NCBI GenBank assembly: GCA_024235755.1
Contig: JACKLV010000004.1
Location: forward strand, 1 to 64,000
DNA length: 64,000 nt
DNA from: Burkholderiales bacterium
GTDB taxonomy: Bacteria > Pseudomonadota > Gammaproteobacteria > Burkholderiales > Nitrosomonadaceae
Direction of reading: 5' to 3'
Position 1 is the first letter of the stretch; each line of letters begins with the position of its first letter. A program made the translations under genes and the position numbers. Positions 35,128 to 43,553 of the stretch are shown here, in pieces. The notes under the pieces were generated by a model. The model worked only from the letters and a program-made list of their open reading frames with translations. It was not told the origin of the DNA and did not search any database.

Positions 35128-37188
35128 ATGCGCTCAACTATTGATATAAAAATAACAAAAATAAAGTGCAGTCGAGGTCTGCTTAGACTAGCTGTGCTGG
35201 CGATAGCATTTGGCCTGTTTGAAACGCCTGTTGCATTTGCTCAGAAGCTAGACGATGTGGCTGAATTACCGGGTTTGACCGTTACTGCGCCTGTAAATTT
35301 CGGGTCTGAGCCTGACTGGGTCAGACCCGAGAAAGTGCTGCAGGAAGATGAGTTGCGACGTAAACGTGAAGCAAGCCTGGGTGATATGCTGTCGCGTGAG
35401 CTAGGTGTTTCCTCAAGCAGTTTCGGGCCGGGTGCGAGCCGCCCGATTATCCGCGGACAGGACAGCTCACGCATACAGGTTCTGGAGAGCGGCGTTGGTA
35501 TGGGTGATCTTTCTGTCATCAGTCCGGATCATGCCGTCGCATCGGATACGCTTAATGCTTCGAAAATCGAAATTCTTCGCGGGCCGGCAACGTTGTTATA
35601 CGGAAGCGGTACTTCGGGTGGTGTAGTTAATGTGATCAGCGAGAGAATTCCTGACCGCATGTTTAAATCGCCTCAGGGACATTTTGAAGGCCGTTTTAAT
35701 TCGGCATTGGAGGAACGCTCTGGCGTGTTCAGTGCTTCGGGCAGTCAAGGTCAGCTGGCTTGGCATATTGACGGCGCAAAAAGAAAAACCAACGATGTAA
35801 AAATACCCGGACGCGCAGATCGCACAAATTCCGACAGTGAAAGCGGGGTAATCAGGAACAGCGCCATTGATTCCAGCAACATATCTGCCGGTGCATCGTA
35901 TATCGGAGAGCGCGGGTATGTCGGTCTGTCCGTATCACGGCTGGATAATTTCTACGGAATTCCAGGGCCTGAGCTGGCCAAGATTGATATGAATCAGACG
36001 CGTTACGGCCTGGCTGGTGAATTGGACAATCCAGTCTGGGGCTTCCAAAAATTAAAAATGCGCGTCAACTACAATGATTACCGGCACGATGAACTTGAAG
36101 AAAGCGGTGACATCGGAACGCGATTGAACAATGACGAAGTCGATGGCCGCCTTGAGCTCATGCATTTGCCGGTAGCAAGCTGGCAGGGCGTGCTTGGGGT
36201 ACAGTTTCAGCATCAAGATTTTTCAGCCCGTGGCGAGGAAGCGTTTCTGCCTTCCGCGCAGTCGCATTCGGTGGGCGTTTTTGTGCTGGAACAGTATCAA
36301 TGGCGGCGCTGGTTATTTGAAATCGGCGGCAGACTGGAACATGTCAACCGGAATCCGGCTGATGTCGCTCTTTCTGTAAAAGACTTTAATTTGTACAGCG
36401 TATCAGCAGGCAGCGCTTGGATGTTCGCAGACGGCTACCAAATCGATCTGACGGCGACGCGTGGACAGCGTGCGCCGATTATCAACGCCTTGTATGCCAA
36501 CGGTATTCATGTGGCAACGAACACATTCGACATTGGCGATTCGAGTTTAACCAAGGAGACATCGAATAATTTCGATCTTTCACTGCAAAAAACGGATGGC
36601 GCGGTGACCGGGCGCATCAATCTGTTTTATAACCATATCAACGATTATATTTTCCAGCGTGCCAGTGATAGCAACGCAGACGGGTTGCCCGACCGTGTTA
36701 ACGATGAAGGCGAACTTGATCTGAACGGCGCCTTTCTGATCCAGAATTTCGCGCAGACGCGCGCGCATTTTTACGGCCTGGAAGCGGAAACCCGCATGGC
36801 GATATTGCCTGACCGGCTCAATATGCGCCTGTTTACTGATATTGTCTATGGCAAACTGAGGAACAATGGCAATGTCCCACGCTTGACGCCACTGCGTTTT
36901 GGTCTGGAGTTCGATTATTTTCAGGGAAACTGGCAAGGTAATTTCAATGTCACCCGCGTCACGAAACAGGAGCGAACTGCTGCACTGGAAACGGAGACGC
37001 CGGGCTATACACTGATGAACGCAGAGCTCGGTTATCGCTTCAAACGTGGCGAATCGTCCTTTCACACGCTGTTTCTGCAGGGGCGCAATCTGCTCAACGA
37101 GGATATGCGCGTGCACACCTCTTTCCTGAAAGATGTTGCGCCATTGCCGGGTAGGGCAGTTATCGTGGGTATCAGGGGGGCATTTTGA
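35128..37188 (+). CDS. znuD: TonB-dependent receptor, ZnuD-like (probable zinc uptake)
   Basis: Outer-membrane receptor of 686 residues with a signal peptide ending TPVAFAQ (about residue 39). The plug contains LSRELGVSSSSFGPGASRPIIRGQD-type sequence and ISPDHAVA, closely recalling the ZnuD/copper-receptor subfamily. The barrel ends in a terminal phenylalanine (VGIRGAF). It has no STN domain, unlike the receptor at 28 kb. A Zur-like operator precedes it, and the likely repressor gene is 290 bases upstream. Zinc as substrate is inferred from similarity and context; copper is the main alternative. Confidence 0.85.
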   Translation: MRSTIDIKITKIKCSRGLLRLAVLAIAFGLFETPVAFAQKLDDVAELPGLTVTAPVNFGSEPDWVRPEKVLQEDELRRKREASLGDMLSRELGVSSSSFGPGASRPIIRGQDSSRIQVLESGVGMGDLSVISPDHAVASDTLNASKIEILRGPATLLYGSGTSGGVVNVISERIPDRMFKSPQGHFEGRFNSALEERSGVFSASGSQGQLAWHIDGAKRKTNDVKIPGRADRTNSDSESGVIRNSAIDSSNISAGASYIGERGYVGLSVSRLDNFYGIPGPELAKIDMNQTRYGLAGELDNPVWGFQKLKMRVNYNDYRHDELEESGDIGTRLNNDEVDGRLELMHLPVASWQGVLGVQFQHQDFSARGEEAFLPSAQSHSVGVFVLEQYQWRRWLFEIGGRLEHVNRNPADVALSVKDFNLYSVSAGSAWMFADGYQIDLTATRGQRAPIINALYANGIHVATNTFDIGDSSLTKETSNNFDLSLQKTDGAVTGRINLFYNHINDYIFQRASDSNADGLPDRVNDEGELDLNGAFLIQNFAQTRAHFYGLEAETRMAILPDRLNMRLFTDIVYGKLRNNGNVPRLTPLRFGLEFDYFQGNWQGNFNVTRVTKQERTAALETETPGYTLMNAELGYRFKRGESSFHTLFLQGRNLLNEDMRVHTSFLKDVAPLPGRAVIVGIRGAF

Positions 37189-37204
37189 GTACGCGACCAC
37201 TAGT

Positions 37205-37350
37205 ATGTGTCAGTCAGTATCCAATATTTTCCAGTATCAGCGGTTGATATGAAAAAAATTAAAGCGTAAAAACAATGGTATAAATATTTGACTGGTAAAT
37301 TTACTTGCTGTTTTTTAAAAATAACTGGAAAAATTTCTATGCTGATTGTC
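37205..37350 (+). repeat. Dispersed ~146-bp repeat, copy 1
   Basis: This non-coding segment aligns without gaps with 42205-42350, exactly 5000 bases away. Shared blocks include CCAATATTTT, ATGAAAAAAATT, ACTGGTAAATTT and GCTGATTG, with scattered substitutions throughout. It lies between znuD and a DUF3465 gene. No open frame is conserved between copies. Confidence 0.8.
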
Positions 37351-37433
37351 AATTTTGAGCAGGTAAAAATTGCAGTATAGAACCATGAAATCCTGTCGTA
37401 AGATTGCCTATTTCTACAACAAAACCTTCAGCT

Positions 37434-38057
37434 ATGAAATTTACGACTTTGCTACTCCTTGCGTTGATTCCTGGAATATCTGACGCAGAAAATTTTTTAA
37501 TTAATAGCAATAAGTTATTTAATTTTGCTGAAGCTGCGTATCCGAATTATTTCGATCCTGCCGGAGTTGAAACGACCACCCTGGATGAGTATTTGGTTCG
37601 CTATTATCCCAGCACTGATACCTATATTGGTACTAAAGATGGAGGTGTATACGTTTATGGAAATGTTTTCGGCGGCTTGTTAAAAGCAGGGGTAATTACT
37701 GATTTCATTGAACTAGAAGCTGATAGCGATGAATTGTTAGCTCAGTTATTTGCAAATGTGCAAAGTAATGTGCAGGTTTATGGAACGGGTGCTGTCATTT
37801 CCATTCTGTCAGATGACCTCAATGGAAGCCGCCATCAGCGATTCATCATTGAACTGAAATCAAAACAAACACTACTGATAGCACACAATATAGATTTGGC
37901 GTCAAGAATTGATACATTAGCATTAAATGATCAGATTGAATTCTTTGGTGAATACGAATGGAATGATAAAGGTGGCGTCATTCACTGGACGCACCATGAT
38001 CCTGAAGCAATTCATGTGAATGGCTGGCTTTTTCATAATAATCTGATCTATCAATGA
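37434..38057 (+). CDS. Secreted protein with C-terminal DUF3465 domain
   Basis: A 207-residue protein starting at the ATG at 37434; the frame continues upstream to a TTG that is not favoured. A signal peptide (LLLLALIPGISDA) precedes an N-terminal module (about residues 20-90; FAEAAYPNYFDPAG, YYPSTDTYIGTKDGGVYVYG) of a kind often found on exported proteins in betaproteobacteria. The second half (VQVYGTGAVISILSDDLNGSRHQRFI, HTWTHHDPEAIH-like end) matches DUF3465, whose members are small periplasmic proteins with a conserved histidine-rich C-terminus. Function is unknown. It abuts the accessory island. Confidence 0.75.
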   Translation: MKFTTLLLLALIPGISDAENFLINSNKLFNFAEAAYPNYFDPAGVETTTLDEYLVRYYPSTDTYIGTKDGGVYVYGNVFGGLLKAGVITDFIELEADSDELLAQLFANVQSNVQVYGTGAVISILSDDLNGSRHQRFIIELKSKQTLLIAHNIDLASRIDTLALNDQIEFFGEYEWNDKGGVIHWTHHDPEAIHVNGWLFHNNLIYQ

Positions 38058-38090
38058 TCTTGTGTTGAAAGTCGTATACAAGTTAGCTAC

Positions 38091-38767
38091 TCACGGTCTG
38101 ACCAGTCTCGCCATCATGTCATGATTGCCTGTGCAATCGGAGCGAAATGGTGAGCCTTTGGCAAGCAGAGCCCAGATGATGCGTGTATTTTTGTTCGCCA
38201 GCGCAACTGCAGCAAACTTGACGATTCAATTGCGCGAGATAATCATTCAATCGTCTCAGTAATTGACGCATTGTTTCTGACAAGCCCTTTTCAGCATTTT
38301 CCAGAATGCCGGGTATCCGTTTGGCAATCAAATGAATACTTTTTGGGATAACAATGCCGAATTCAGAAAGCAAGCCGCGTATTTGGTTTGCTTGTGCAGT
38401 TCTAGCCTTGATCAAGCCTTGTCTGGTGCGGTGCACTGACAAAATGGCTTGTTGTTCAACATGCTTGATCGTGACAAAATGCATATTCGGCCGGTTAACC
38501 GCTTCGCTGATCGCTTCCGCATCTGCCATGTCCAAACTGCGGCGACGTCAGTTTGATGGTATGCTCGAATTCGTCCAGCTTTCTTGCCCAATAATGTGAA
38601 CTGCCACAAGCTTCCATACCAATCAAGCAAGACTTTAAATTGGCAAAGAAATTTAGCATTGCGTTACGGCGAAGCTGTATACGCAATATAACTTTGCCAT
38701 GCTCATTGACACCGTGAATCTGGAATACTTCTTTTGCCAAATCAATACCAATTGTTGTAATGTTCAT
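38091..38767 (-). pseudogene. IS110-family transposase, decayed
   Basis: The 5' part encodes MNITTIGIDLAKEVFQIHGV, the DEDD-type N-terminal start of IS110 transposases. After about 75 residues the frame is lost. The middle (DMADAEAISEAVNRPNMHFV, RQGLIKARTAQANQIRG) continues in another frame to about 38240. A third frame then gives VALANKNTRIIWALLAKG and a stop at 38091-38093. At least two frameshifts and internal deletions (for example of the usual VRPFVKTNKN stretch and much of the Tnp20 domain) make it non-functional. The element's edge on the GGGPS side is probably near 38850. Confidence 0.88.
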
Positions 38768-38874
38768 GTTGGACGCTCTTCTCTTGTTGGATGGTTTTTT
38801 ACACCATTACTTTGGCGCAATAGATGCCGTCCGAGGTAGTGGGCGTCCATTCCATTAGGTCAAATTTCTCACCT

Positions 38875-39600
38875 ATGTTTATAAAACCATTATTGCAAGA
38901 AAAAGGAGTTCTTCACTTCACGTTGATTGATCCCGATAAACAATCGCCCCAGAAAGCAGCAGAGGTTGCAGCTAGAGCGGAAGCATGTGGTTCGGATGGA
39001 ATCATGATTGGTGGCTCTACTGCCGGTTACGACGATACAAATAGGACAACAGAAGCCATCAAAGAGAATTGCAAGCTCCCTACAATACTTTTTCCATCAA
39101 ATACCGAAGGAATATCAGAAAAAGCAGATTACATTTTCTGGATGATGTTGATGAATTCCCTAAACAGAAGGTTTCTAGTTGAAGAACAAATGAAGGCTGC
39201 GCCAATTGTCAAAAAACTTGGCATCAAGACCGTTCCAATGGGGTATATAGTTGTGAGTACAAGCGAAAGGCAAACCACCGTTGAAAGAGTTGGTAACGTT
39301 GACAGGATAATGACAGAAGATATAGATAAGCTTATTGCATATGCACTTACAGCTCAATACTATGGAATGGAGTGTATCTACCTAGAAGCTGGCAGCGGGG
39401 CAGATTTTCCGATTCCTCCAAAGATGGTGAATGTAGCTAAAAATAATTTGGATATACCGGTAATCGTTGGAGGAGGAATAAGAGACCCAGTAACCGCTAG
39501 GAATGCAGTCTCAGCCGGAGCGGATGTTGTAGTAACAGGAACTATATCAGAGAAGAACCTTGGCATGTTCGAGAAAATTGTGTTAGCCATCAAAGATTAA
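38875..39600 (+). CDS. Archaeal-type geranylgeranylglyceryl phosphate synthase (GGGPS/PcrB family)
   Basis: The family joins a polyprenyl diphosphate to sn-glycerol-1-phosphate, the committing step of archaeal ether lipids. The ATG at 38875 gives a 241-residue TIM barrel, the normal length. Motifs are HFTLIDPDKQ at residues 14-23, DGIMIGGSTAG, FPSNTEGISEKADYIF, PMGYIVV, YLEAGSGADFP (glycerophosphate site) and the phosphate-binding VGGGIRDP and VVTGTISE. They fit group II GGGPS of methanogens and Thaumarchaeota better than Bacillus PcrB. The region is visibly AT-richer than its neighbours and directly abuts an IS110 remnant, suggesting horizontal transfer. No strong Shine-Dalgarno is present. 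Whether it makes an ether lipid here is unknown. Confidence 0.88.
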   Translation: MFIKPLLQEKGVLHFTLIDPDKQSPQKAAEVAARAEACGSDGIMIGGSTAGYDDTNRTTEAIKENCKLPTILFPSNTEGISEKADYIFWMMLMNSLNRRFLVEEQMKAAPIVKKLGIKTVPMGYIVVSTSERQTTVERVGNVDRIMTEDIDKLIAYALTAQYYGMECIYLEAGSGADFPIPPKMVNVAKNNLDIPVIVGGGIRDPVTARNAVSAGADVVVTGTISEKNLGMFEKIVLAIKD

Positions 39601-39725
39601 TTTTCTGACTGCATTCTATCTTATTTTTTGACTGATGATTTGTACACAAATCTCATGTCCCATACCTTTAACGTTTCTAAAGTTATAGCTTCAAACTTAG
39701 AAAACTTGACAACTAGCAATATTCT

Positions 39726-40499
39726 ATGTCGTATCGATTCATTGTGTCTGACTGGAATGGAACAATTCTAAAATACCCTACGGACGAAAACCAAAACAAG
39801 AAGATCGCATACACTCTTCTTAATAATGCAAAATCAAAAATAAAGAAGGGTAATCTTTTTGCGTTACGAGATTTAGGGCAGTTAATATTAGCTGAAAGAG
39901 AGTTAAAAAAATGTTTCGAGAAGTATCAAAAAAAAGAACTACCGCTTCAAGAGGTATATGAACCATTTAACAAACGTGTACTTTACGGGAAAGGTTATAA
40001 ATTTGTAAGAAATGTTATTAACCAATTTGCTGATGATTGTGTAAGTAAAGGTGATGTTGACAAACGCATTTTGGATTCAATTTCCTTGGCCCATAAACAT
40101 GGATCGAAAACAGGTATTCTTTCAACATCGAATGATATTGCAATTCACCGAACACTCATTCGATTAAACTTCGAAAATTTATTTGATGTTATTGAATCAA
40201 ACTCTCTTGTAACACGCTATATAAAGGGTGAGAGAAAACTGGTGGGTTTTACTTTTAATATTAACAACCGGAAACCTGAGTATCTTGAGACCCGATTTCT
40301 TAGACGATATAACTTGAAAGAAAAGGATGTCATTTACTTTGGTGACTCCGTTGATGACATCGGAATTGCGGACATGCTACCTGCCGGTAACTTTATTGTG
40401 CCTTTCCTTGCTACTGATGAATTTCGAGAATTTGCAACAAAAAGATTTGGCGCATTCGCACCTGATACTAAAAAAGATTTGGATTTTTATTTAAAATAA
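39726..40499 (+). CDS. HAD-superfamily hydrolase adjacent to GGGPS
   Basis: A 257-residue soluble protein with HAD motifs. Motif I is D9-W-N-G-T (Asn in place of the usual second Asp, as in several HAD hydrolases), motif II is ILSTS near residue 131, a lysine lies near 183 (NRKPEYL), and motif IV is YFGDSVDDIGIAD at 204-216. The insertion between motifs I and II (residues 40-110) is a lysine-rich helical cap. The gene is AT-rich like the GGGPS gene, co-directional and about 125 bases downstream. A phosphatase acting on a prenylglyceryl phosphate is an attractive guess only. Other substrates are possible. Confidence 0.8.
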   Translation: MSYRFIVSDWNGTILKYPTDENQNKKIAYTLLNNAKSKIKKGNLFALRDLGQLILAERELKKCFEKYQKKELPLQEVYEPFNKRVLYGKGYKFVRNVINQFADDCVSKGDVDKRILDSISLAHKHGSKTGILSTSNDIAIHRTLIRLNFENLFDVIESNSLVTRYIKGERKLVGFTFNINNRKPEYLETRFLRRYNLKEKDVIYFGDSVDDIGIADMLPAGNFIVPFLATDEFREFATKRFGAFAPDTKKDLDFYLK

Positions 40500-40586
40500 A
40501 TTGTTTCACTAAGATATGAATCGCTTTTAATGATGGCAATATATCACGCTGGTTTATCAAGAAATTGATCAGAAGTAGGGTAATCC

Positions 40587-40614
40587 TGACCTGGTCAAGT
40601 AAAACCGGACACAT
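40587..40614. repeat. IS-end-like sequence remnant
   Basis: TGACCTGGTCAAGTAAAACC followed by GGACAC resembles the terminal sequence of common IS3-like elements (…TCAAG…AAACCGGACAC). No transposase remains nearby. It lies just after the HAD gene and supports repeated insertion activity in the island. The family assignment is weak. Confidence 0.35.
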
Positions 40615-40653
40615 CAGTTAAACGACTTTTATTGTTTTTTCCACTTCTCTTCC

Positions 40654-40683
40654 GAGCCTACCGGCATAAACCGGTGGGGGCTC
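40654..40683. terminator. Hairpin in the rnk 3' region
   Basis: GAGCC-TA-CCGG and CCGG-TGGG-GGCTC form a stem around CATAAA. It sits 3' of rnk (minus strand) without an adjacent U-run on either strand. It may be a terminator or part of the mobile-element debris. Confidence 0.35.
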
Positions 40684-40734
40684 AGTTTCGTGCTTGACAG
40701 ATAATTAAAATTTTTTTGTTTCAATGGATTCTAG

Positions 40735-41145
40735 TCAACGGTGATGTATTCCAGAACGTTCGGGTTGGAAAGTGATTTCCTTCAAGTGGACACGAAGTAC
40801 TCCACCTCCTGGTTTGGGCCACTCAATTTCATCTCCTTCAGAAAGCCCAAGCAGCGCACTACCTACTGGTGCCAGAATTGAAATTTTTCCTGAAGCATCA
40901 ACATCCTTAGGATATACCAATTTTAAGCAGAATTCATCAGATGATGATTCTACTTTGAATCTAACAGAAGAATTCATCGTTACTACTGTTGCAGGTATGT
41001 CTTTTGGATCTACGACAATGGCTCGAGCCAACTCAGCTTCCAAATCTTTTATTCCTGGCAGAGATTTGCTGGGTAATGTTTCAATTAGATCGTACAATCT
41101 TTCAGCATCCAAAGAAGTAATTACTATTTTTGGTTTTTTGTTCAA
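40735..41145 (-). CDS. rnk: Rnk family protein (nucleoside diphosphate kinase regulator, GreA-like domain)
   Basis: A 136-residue RNA polymerase-binding protein. Rnk has an N-terminal short coiled-coil (about residues 1-50, LSAERLYDLIE-like) and a C-terminal FKBP-like GreA/B domain, here SILAPVGSALLGLSEGDEIEWPKPGGGVLRVHLKEI (residues 90-125), which is diagnostic. Rnk binds RNA polymerase near the secondary channel but lacks GreA's cleavage-promoting tip. The start is a TTG preceded by AAGGAAT at good spacing, with no ATG alternative. It is a lone gene within the accessory island. Confidence 0.88.
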   Translation of the reverse strand: MNKKPKIVITSLDAERLYDLIETLPSKSLPGIKDLEAELARAIVVDPKDIPATVVTMNSSVRFKVESSSDEFCLKLVYPKDVDASGKISILAPVGSALLGLSEGDEIEWPKPGGGVLRVHLKEITFQPERSGIHHR

Positions 41146-41589
41146 ATTATATTCCTTTTATCGCTAAACCAAATTGGTCGGTAATGTAAATATGGGGTTT
41201 TCTATTTGATCTTCTGGAGCTAGAAAAAGCTTACCACATGAAACACTTTAACTGTTTGTGAAGTTATTCGTTGAATTTTCCGCCATACTTGCATAGTCAT
41301 TTCGTTTCAAAGCTGTTTCCATTAATATCAACTTTTTCAACCCCTTTATTTTTTAGCGCTGTTTTACTGTTGAGTTATCTTTTAAAGTAAAGACCACTTA
41401 ATTTGCCGATTTCTAACGATTAACTAGAATAACAGCCCGTTTATGCTGGCCGCCAACATTTAGTGATCATTGCTTTAAAGCGAATTACAAAAAATAGAAA
41501 TGACTGGGAAAATTAATGGTGCGATTGATTAGAGATTTCAGCCAGATTGATTTGTTTGAATCTGACTGAAAATTTTTATAACTGTATAA
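41146..41589. other. Intergenic region, 444 bases, no features seen
   Basis: AT-rich, between rnk and a small secreted protein gene, both on the minus strand. No open frame of note, hairpin with U-run, or recognised operator is seen. Confidence 0.4.
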
Positions 41590-41973
41590 TTAATTTGAGG
41601 TTTGATGTCTGTTTTCAACAGGCTCAGAAAATTTTTGTTCAATTGCTAATGCCTGATGGTAAGCGGCTTTATCCGAATATTTTATTGCGGCTTTTTCACA
41701 ACGTTCGATTTTATTAGATACATAATTTTTGATGTGCCTTCCATTTTTTTCAAAGAAACTGAAGTACGGTTTATTGTTCAAAATTTTCAATATTTCAACT
41801 TCTTCGTGAATTTTATCTTCCATCGTTTTGGCTAAATTTGCATATCGATGAGCCAATACATCATGACTAAGTCCGTGTTCATTATTGTGAGCAAAGGCAG
41901 GTGCATTCATCAAAAAATATGAGACCAAAAAAGTAAAAAAAGACAAAGCTGTGAATAAATTTTCAGTTTTCAT
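41590..41973 (-). CDS. Hypothetical small secreted protein
   Basis: A 127-residue protein with a clear signal peptide (residues 7-28, ending APAFAH). The mature part is about 100 residues, helical and charged, with a histidine-rich start (HNNEHGLSHDVLAHRY) and one cysteine (ERCEKAA). GGAG lies about 10 bases before the ATG. It may resemble periplasmic helical-bundle proteins. No family is recognised. It lies between the rnk gene and repeat copy 2. Confidence 0.65.
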   Translation of the reverse strand: MKTENLFTALSFFTFLVSYFLMNAPAFAHNNEHGLSHDVLAHRYANLAKTMEDKIHEEVEILKILNNKPYFSFFEKNGRHIKNYVSNKIERCEKAAIKYSDKAAYHQALAIEQKFSEPVENRHQTSN

Positions 41974-42204
41974 AGCAAATTACTCCAAATGAATTGAACA
42001 GTATGTATCTTATGTCAGTTGATCTGATAAATATATTGGAGAAACTATTGTATTTTTGTAAGGAAAACCATTACTTGTATGGCCAATCTTAACGAAGGAA
42101 TACGTGTTTTGTGTACAAATGTGTCCCATCAGCGTAATTTGCACAGGTAGTTGTCTGAAATAAAAGATACTTCAATTCTAAGAATTGAATTTATAGCCGG
42201 GTTA
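41974..42204. other. Intergenic region before repeat copy 2
   Basis: AT-rich divergent region upstream of the small secreted protein gene, which must contain its promoter. No gene is seen. The dispersed repeat follows at 42205. Confidence 0.35.
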
Positions 42205-42350
42205 ATGTGTCAATAAGCTTCCAATATTTTTCAGTGTCAGCATCAATTATGAAAAAAATTGGACTTTGGAAACAATAGTATAAATATATGACTGGTAAAT
42301 TTGCTCGCTGCTTTCTAAAAATAGCTGGAAAGTTTAAACGCTGATTGACA
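42205..42350 (+). repeat. Dispersed ~146-bp repeat, copy 2
   Basis: Ungapped counterpart of 37205-37350, in the same orientation, 5000 bases downstream. The two direct copies bound the interval holding DUF3465, IS110, GGGPS, HAD, rnk and the small secreted protein. It lies 60 bases before the Shine-Dalgarno of the following gene, so it forms part of that gene's upstream region. Confidence 0.8.
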
Positions 42351-42409
42351 GCATATGATAAATAAAGGAAAACTATAAGGTTAACTGTTAGCCCTTTAGG
42401 AGGCGACAA

Positions 42410-43171
42410 ATGGACTACCTCGAAGGATTTGTAGCAATGACCGGGCATGTTGCATGGCCAATTACCGCAATCGGTATTGCCGTAATTGCACGCAAGGAAC
42501 TGCGGAGCATAATTGCGGCACTTGCAAAAAGAATCGAAGACAAAAATAGTGCAGTTTCAATTACGAAAGAGGGTGTGGAAATCAAGGCTGTAGTTGAAGC
42601 ACAAGAAGCACGCTTGGTATCTATGCAAGCGGAGCAAGATCAGGTTAAGTCACTAGCCCTTCAGCACTTCAAGCCAGCGCAAACGTACGAGATCAAGACG
42701 TTAAGGCAAACCGAACCGAAAGATATCGATTCTCAACTTCGAAAAATGGCTGATAAATACATGGATATAAATCTCCCGGATTACTCAGAACGCACAAGAG
42801 CCAAGAACGCTGCTGCAGGAGAGATGGCATTCTATATCGTGTCAAATAAAATCAGTAAAGATCAACTCGCAAATGAAAGCCACGAGGGGCTACTTATTGC
42901 ACTGGCTGAATCAATTATTCTATCGGCTGATACTGGAGATGCCGAAAGATTACTGAAAGCTGCACGAGGAGCAAAAAGACTTCATGTCCGCTATCGGGTG
43001 CTCATTGCTATCACTAAGTTGTATGAACGCAATTTGTTGCCATTGGCAGATATCGGAACTGTGCGAGAACTTCTTCGGGAATATGAAGTAGGGGCTGATA
43101 GTTCTCTTAAGCGGTTAGTCTCAAATGTCACATCACTCATAAATGAAGCAGTGAATATGCCAAAAGATTAG
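42410..43171 (+). CDS. Hypothetical membrane-anchored protein
   Basis: A 253-residue protein with an excellent Shine-Dalgarno (AGGAGG at 42398-42403). Residues 8-26 form one N-terminal transmembrane segment (AMTGHVAWPITAIGIAVIA), followed by a charged helical or coiled-coil part (about 30-95, KELRSIIAALAKRIEDK and SMQAEQDQVKS). The rest is a soluble helical domain. Small membrane-tethered coiled-coil proteins of this kind occur on mobile elements and in defence contexts, but no known domain is recognised. It is downstream of repeat copy 2 and upstream of tRNA-Asn. Confidence 0.7.
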   Translation: MDYLEGFVAMTGHVAWPITAIGIAVIARKELRSIIAALAKRIEDKNSAVSITKEGVEIKAVVEAQEARLVSMQAEQDQVKSLALQHFKPAQTYEIKTLRQTEPKDIDSQLRKMADKYMDINLPDYSERTRAKNAAAGEMAFYIVSNKISKDQLANESHEGLLIALAESIILSADTGDAERLLKAARGAKRLHVRYRVLIAITKLYERNLLPLADIGTVRELLREYEVGADSSLKRLVSNVTSLINEAVNMPKD

Positions 43172-43266
43172 TGCATCAATTTTTCTGATCGTACTTCCGC
43201 TGCAACCCGACCCGCAACCATAGAGTCCGAAGATCGATTCTATCAGCAGTAAGTTCAAGAAAATTA

Positions 43267-43342
43267 TGGCTCCCCGACCAGGGCTCGAACCTGGGACCTG
43301 CGGATTAACAGTCCGTCGCTCTACCAACTGAGCTATCGGGGA
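43267..43342 (-). tRNA. tRNA-Asn (anticodon GTT)
   Basis: On the minus strand the gene reads TCCCCGATAGCTCAGTTGG...GGACTGTTAATCC...GGTTCGAGCCC...GGGGAGCCA. The acceptor stem TCCCCGA/TCGGGGA pairs, the anticodon loop CTGTTAA gives GTT, and CCA is encoded (43267-43269). It is 76 nt including CCA. It lies near accessory DNA, a typical integration site, but no integrase is seen. Confidence 0.97.
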
Positions 43343-43553
43343 TTTGATGAAGAGGTGAATCTTAACGGTTTGAACGATTACGGTCAATATAGATAGCCGT
43401 TAAATTTAAAAAATTGGATGAGATCGCTTGTTTCCACAGAGTACGTTTGGCGTGAATTTATATCGTTTGGGACAGTGAGCTAAGGTTTGTTCTACCCACA
43501 CAAGCAAAAATTTTTAGTGAATGTCGGGAGCGCATTGTTTTTAGCGAGCAGAT

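Noticed and set aside
38768..38860. Possible IS110 bridge RNA
   Set aside because: The remaining non-coding end is too short compared with known bridge RNAs, and the transposase is broken.
43267..43342. tRNA-Asn as an attachment site for an integrative element
   Set aside because: No integrase gene and no direct repeat of the tRNA 3' end was found in the window.
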